7,390 bases of DNA from Spirochaetaceae bacterium (lineage in GTDB: Bacteria > Spirochaetota > Spirochaetia > SZUA-6 > Bin103), in assembly GCA_026710565.1 (NCBI GenBank), contig JAPOQV010000442.1:1-7390 (forward strand), read 5' to 3'. A program made the translations under genes and the position numbers. This document shows positions 5,691 through 7,390 of this stretch, in pieces. Within the stretch, counting starts at the first letter, position 1. Every line of letters begins with the position of its first letter. Under the pieces are notes generated by a model. It was not told the origin of the DNA. It saw only the letters and a program-made list of their open reading frames with translations, and did not search any database.

Positions 5691-6442
5691 GCACCGCCAC
5701 CGTCGCGGCGACCGCCCCGGTCCTCAGCCTGCGGAACATCCGCAAGACGTTCGGCGGCGTGGTGGCGCTCGATGACTTCTCGCTCGACCTCCACCCCGGC
5801 CGGATCGTGGCGCTGGTGGGCGACAACGGCGCCGGCAAGTCGACGGCGGTCAAGGTCATCTGCGGGGTGCATGCGCCGGACTCCGGCACGATGTTGCTGG
5901 ACGGCGAACCGGCCTCCTTCCGGGACGCGCGCGGCGCGCGCGCGCACGGCGTGGAGGTCGTGCACCAGGACCTGGCGCTGGCCAGCCGGCAGTCGGTCTA
6001 CATGAACGTGTTCCTGGGCCGCGAGGAGACCACGGGACCGGTCCGGCGGCTGCACCGCGTGCGCATGATCCGCGAAACGCAACGGCTCCTCGACGAGCTG
6101 GACGTGCACGTGCCGTCGGTCCGGTCGGCAGTCCGAGTGCTGTCCGGCGGCCAGCGGCAGGGCATCGCCATCGCCCGCGCCACCCACTGGGCGCGGAAGA
6201 TCATCCTGCTCGACGAGCCCACCGCCGCGCTGGGCGTGGCGGAGACGGCCAAGGTGGAGCGGCAGATCGACGCCCTGCGCGCCCGCGAGCTGGCCATCCT
6301 GATGGTCAGCCACAACCTCGACCAGGTGTTCCGGCTCGCCGACGAGGTGTGCGTGCTGCGGCGCGGCGCCCGCGTGGGCGTGCGCGCCATCGCCGACACC
6401 GACCGTAACCAGGTCGTCTCCATGGTGACGGGGGTGGAATGA
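5687..6442 (+). CDS. ABC sugar transporter ATP-binding protein (single domain, FrcA-like)
   Basis: A 251-residue cytoplasmic ATPase that powers the importer. All motifs are present in order: Walker A GDNGAGKST (45-53), Q-loop Gln94 in VVHQD, signature LSGGQ (152-156), Walker B IILLDEPT (172-179) with catalytic Glu177, D-loop following, and switch His209 (VSHN). N-terminal LRNIRKTFGGVVALDDFSL (15-33) is typical of carbohydrate importers of the RbsA class. Unlike RbsA, XylG or MglA (~500 residues, two fused ABC domains), this is one domain and should work as a homodimer, as in the FrcBCA system. Its ATG lies within the stop of the PLP-enzyme gene (ATGA, 5687-5690), and its own stop overlaps the SIS gene start, so translation is probably coupled throughout. 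Confidence 0.93.
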   Translation: MSTATVAATAPVLSLRNIRKTFGGVVALDDFSLDLHPGRIVALVGDNGAGKSTAVKVICGVHAPDSGTMLLDGEPASFRDARGARAHGVEVVHQDLALASRQSVYMNVFLGREETTGPVRRLHRVRMIRETQRLLDELDVHVPSVRSAVRVLSGGQRQGIAIARATHWARKIILLDEPTAALGVAETAKVERQIDALRARELAILMVSHNLDQVFRLADEVCVLRRGARVGVRAIADTDRNQVVSMVTGVE

Positions 6443-7194
6443 GCGGAGCGAATCTCACTCGAAGAGGGAGCGTGCCCGGCAGCGGTACCGCGATGGCCCG
6501 CGAGATCGCCGAGATTCCGGCGGTCGCCGCCCGCCAGGTGTCACTCGGACTGACCGAGTACCGGGCGCTCGGCGTTCGCCTGCGCAAGCGCGCGCCGGCG
6601 GTCATCGTGACCTGCGCGCGCGGCAGCTCCGACAACGCGGCGGTCTACCTGAAGTACCTGGTGGAGACCCGCGTCGGCATCCCGGTGGCTGCGATCGGCC
6701 CGTCGGTGGCCTCGGTCTATGACGCGCGGCTGTCGCTCGACCGGGCGGTGTGCGTGACCATCTCGCAGTCCGGGGGCAGTCCCGACCTGGTGTCCCTGCA
6801 AGACCACGCGCGCGCGGGCGGCGCCGCGACGCTGGCGCTCCTCAACACCCGGGACTCGCCGGTCGGGTCTTCGGCAGACGAGGTCGTGCCGGTCATGGCC
6901 GGACCGGAGACGGCCGTGGCGGCGACCAAGTCGCTGGTCGCCTCCCTGGTCGCGATCGCCGGCATCGTCGCCGGCTGGACGGACGACGGCGCCCTGGCGC
7001 GCGGGCTGGAAGCGCTTCCGGAATCGCTCGCCGCGTCGCTGGCGTGCGGCTGGCTGATCTGCCGCCTTGTAGTCGACGCGGCGAGGCTGGTGGAAGATCC
7101 GAATCACCCTGATCGCAGGGGGCTTCGCCGCTGGAAACCGCGCTGCAACTCTGGCGTATATTATCGGCTGCCGGCTGAGGTCGAGGGCGCTTAG
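6439..7194 (+). CDS. Truncated SIS-domain protein (GlmS C-terminal/NagB-II-like) fused in frame to foreign sequence
   Basis: The frame encodes 251 residues, but only about 1-205 look like the family. Known members (GlmS isomerase half, NagB-II deaminase, FrlB/AgaS relatives) are ~340 residues with two SIS domains and isomerise or deaminate amino-sugar phosphates. Present here are the helical lead MAREIAEIPAVAARQ (19-33), CARGSSDNAA (59-68), TISQSGGSPDLVSL (107-120), GPETAVAATKSLVASL (155-170) and the inter-domain linker ending SLACGW (200-205). The second SIS domain, with the ALE-ALKLKE helix and the C-terminal catalytic residues, is missing. From ~210 (LVVDAARLVEDPNH) the text matches a GT51 glycosyltransferase instead, then decays to a stop. 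It starts in an ATGA overlap with the ATPase gene; an ATG at 6493 is an alternative. It is probably inactive as an isomerase unless the junction is an assembly or sequencing error. Confidence 0.82.
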   Translation: MSGANLTRRGSVPGSGTAMAREIAEIPAVAARQVSLGLTEYRALGVRLRKRAPAVIVTCARGSSDNAAVYLKYLVETRVGIPVAAIGPSVASVYDARLSLDRAVCVTISQSGGSPDLVSLQDHARAGGAATLALLNTRDSPVGSSADEVVPVMAGPETAVAATKSLVASLVAIAGIVAGWTDDGALARGLEALPESLAASLACGWLICRLVVDAARLVEDPNHPDRRGLRRWKPRCNSGVYYRLPAEVEGA

Positions 7195-7390
7195 CGGAGA
7201 TTTGGCGCGCGGACATGCTGCCGCTGACGCGCTCAAGCGGCCTGGACGAGCGCTTGCTGGAAATCGTGCTGATCGCCGAGAGCCGGCGAACCCGCTCAGC
7301 GGAGGAACTGCTGGAGTGGCGGCTCAACAGCAGCGCCTACGGCCACGATGCCTTCGGCCTGGACGCGGCGGCCCAGGTGTACTTCGGCAA
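7066..7390 (+). pseudogene. Broken GT51 (PBP1-type transglycosylase) fragment, runs off the window
   Basis: GT51 domains polymerise peptidoglycan glycan strands from lipid II. The pieces are in order and at nearly the right spacing, but in different frames. LVVDAARLVEDPNHPDRRG (7066-7122) matches the region around the catalytic Glu (ED-x2-F-x2-H-x-G), with F and H replaced. SPLETALQLWRILSAAG (7125-7175) is one frame back and ends at TGA 7176-7178. From 7212 comes DMLPLTRSSGLDERLLEIV, then SAEELLEWRLNSSAYGHDAF and GLDAAAQVYFG to the edge, a clear match to the EILELYLN...YG...AA..YFGK block. The GGSTITQQLA motif is unreadable in one frame, though EGA (frame of 7183) then LSGDLAR (frame of 7190) may be its remains. 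From Glu to YFG is ~96 codons, close to the ~97 expected. AT content is visibly higher than in the operon. Either a decayed gene or a stretch with indel errors; no start codon of its own is evident. Confidence 0.65.

Noticed and set aside
5925..5946. Alternating CG tract as a Z-DNA or regulatory element
   Set aside because: It lies within the ATPase frame encoding the DARGARAH stretch and is explained by Arg/Ala codons in very GC-rich DNA.
7102..7390. Open frame 2 (RITLIAGGFAAGNRAATLAYIIG...) as the continuation of the SIS protein
   Set aside because: LIAGGFAAG loosely recalls the start of a second SIS domain, but nothing after it matches (no ALKLKE-type helix). The GT51 reading has several ordered blocks with correct spacing.

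Overview
The window is a high-GC, all-plus-strand catabolic locus. It comes from a bacterium that is probably Gram-negative: the substrate-binding protein has a plain Sec signal peptide with no lipobox cysteine, and the transporter is of the RbsB/RbsC type. Species cannot be told from the sequence. High GC produces long antisense shadow frames, which I disregard.

Layout. (1) 1-861: the C-terminal part of an enolase-superfamily (mandelate racemase/muconate lactonizing enzyme-like) protein, cut by the window edge. (2) 862-966: an intergenic control region with a good sigma70-like promoter and, over the expected start point, a perfect 10+3+10 palindrome, the likely operator of the next gene's product. 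(3) 967-2220: a ROK-family regulator with an N-terminal winged helix and no ROK zinc site. (4) 2221-2364: a leader region with two strong Shine-Dalgarno sequences, a small hairpin and a possible 25- or 48-codon ORF. (5) 2365-6442: an ABC importer in three genes, periplasmic binding protein, permease and single-domain ATPase, with a YhfX-like PLP-dependent fold-type-III enzyme gene inserted between permease and ATPase. A strong 13-bp hairpin separates binding protein and permease. (6) 6439 onward: a SIS-domain gene of the GlmS C-terminal/NagB-II type. It keeps only its first SIS domain and then runs in frame into a broken fragment of a GT51 peptidoglycan glycosyltransferase (PBP1-like), which reaches the window end.

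How it fits together. The ATGA overlaps (PLP enzyme to ATPase, ATPase to SIS) and short gaps indicate one operon under the ROK regulator. The importer would bring in a sugar-like, possibly amino-containing compound. The ROK protein would sense it or a derivative, and the PLP enzyme, SIS protein and perhaps the enolase-superfamily enzyme would process it. An amino-sugar or aminated sugar acid is the most economical guess, but the substrate is not determined by the sequence.

The most notable points are the unusual operon combination (a YhfX-type enzyme inside a sugar ABC transporter operon), the operator/promoter architecture, and the SIS::GT51 junction, which is either a rearrangement scar or an assembly or sequencing artefact.
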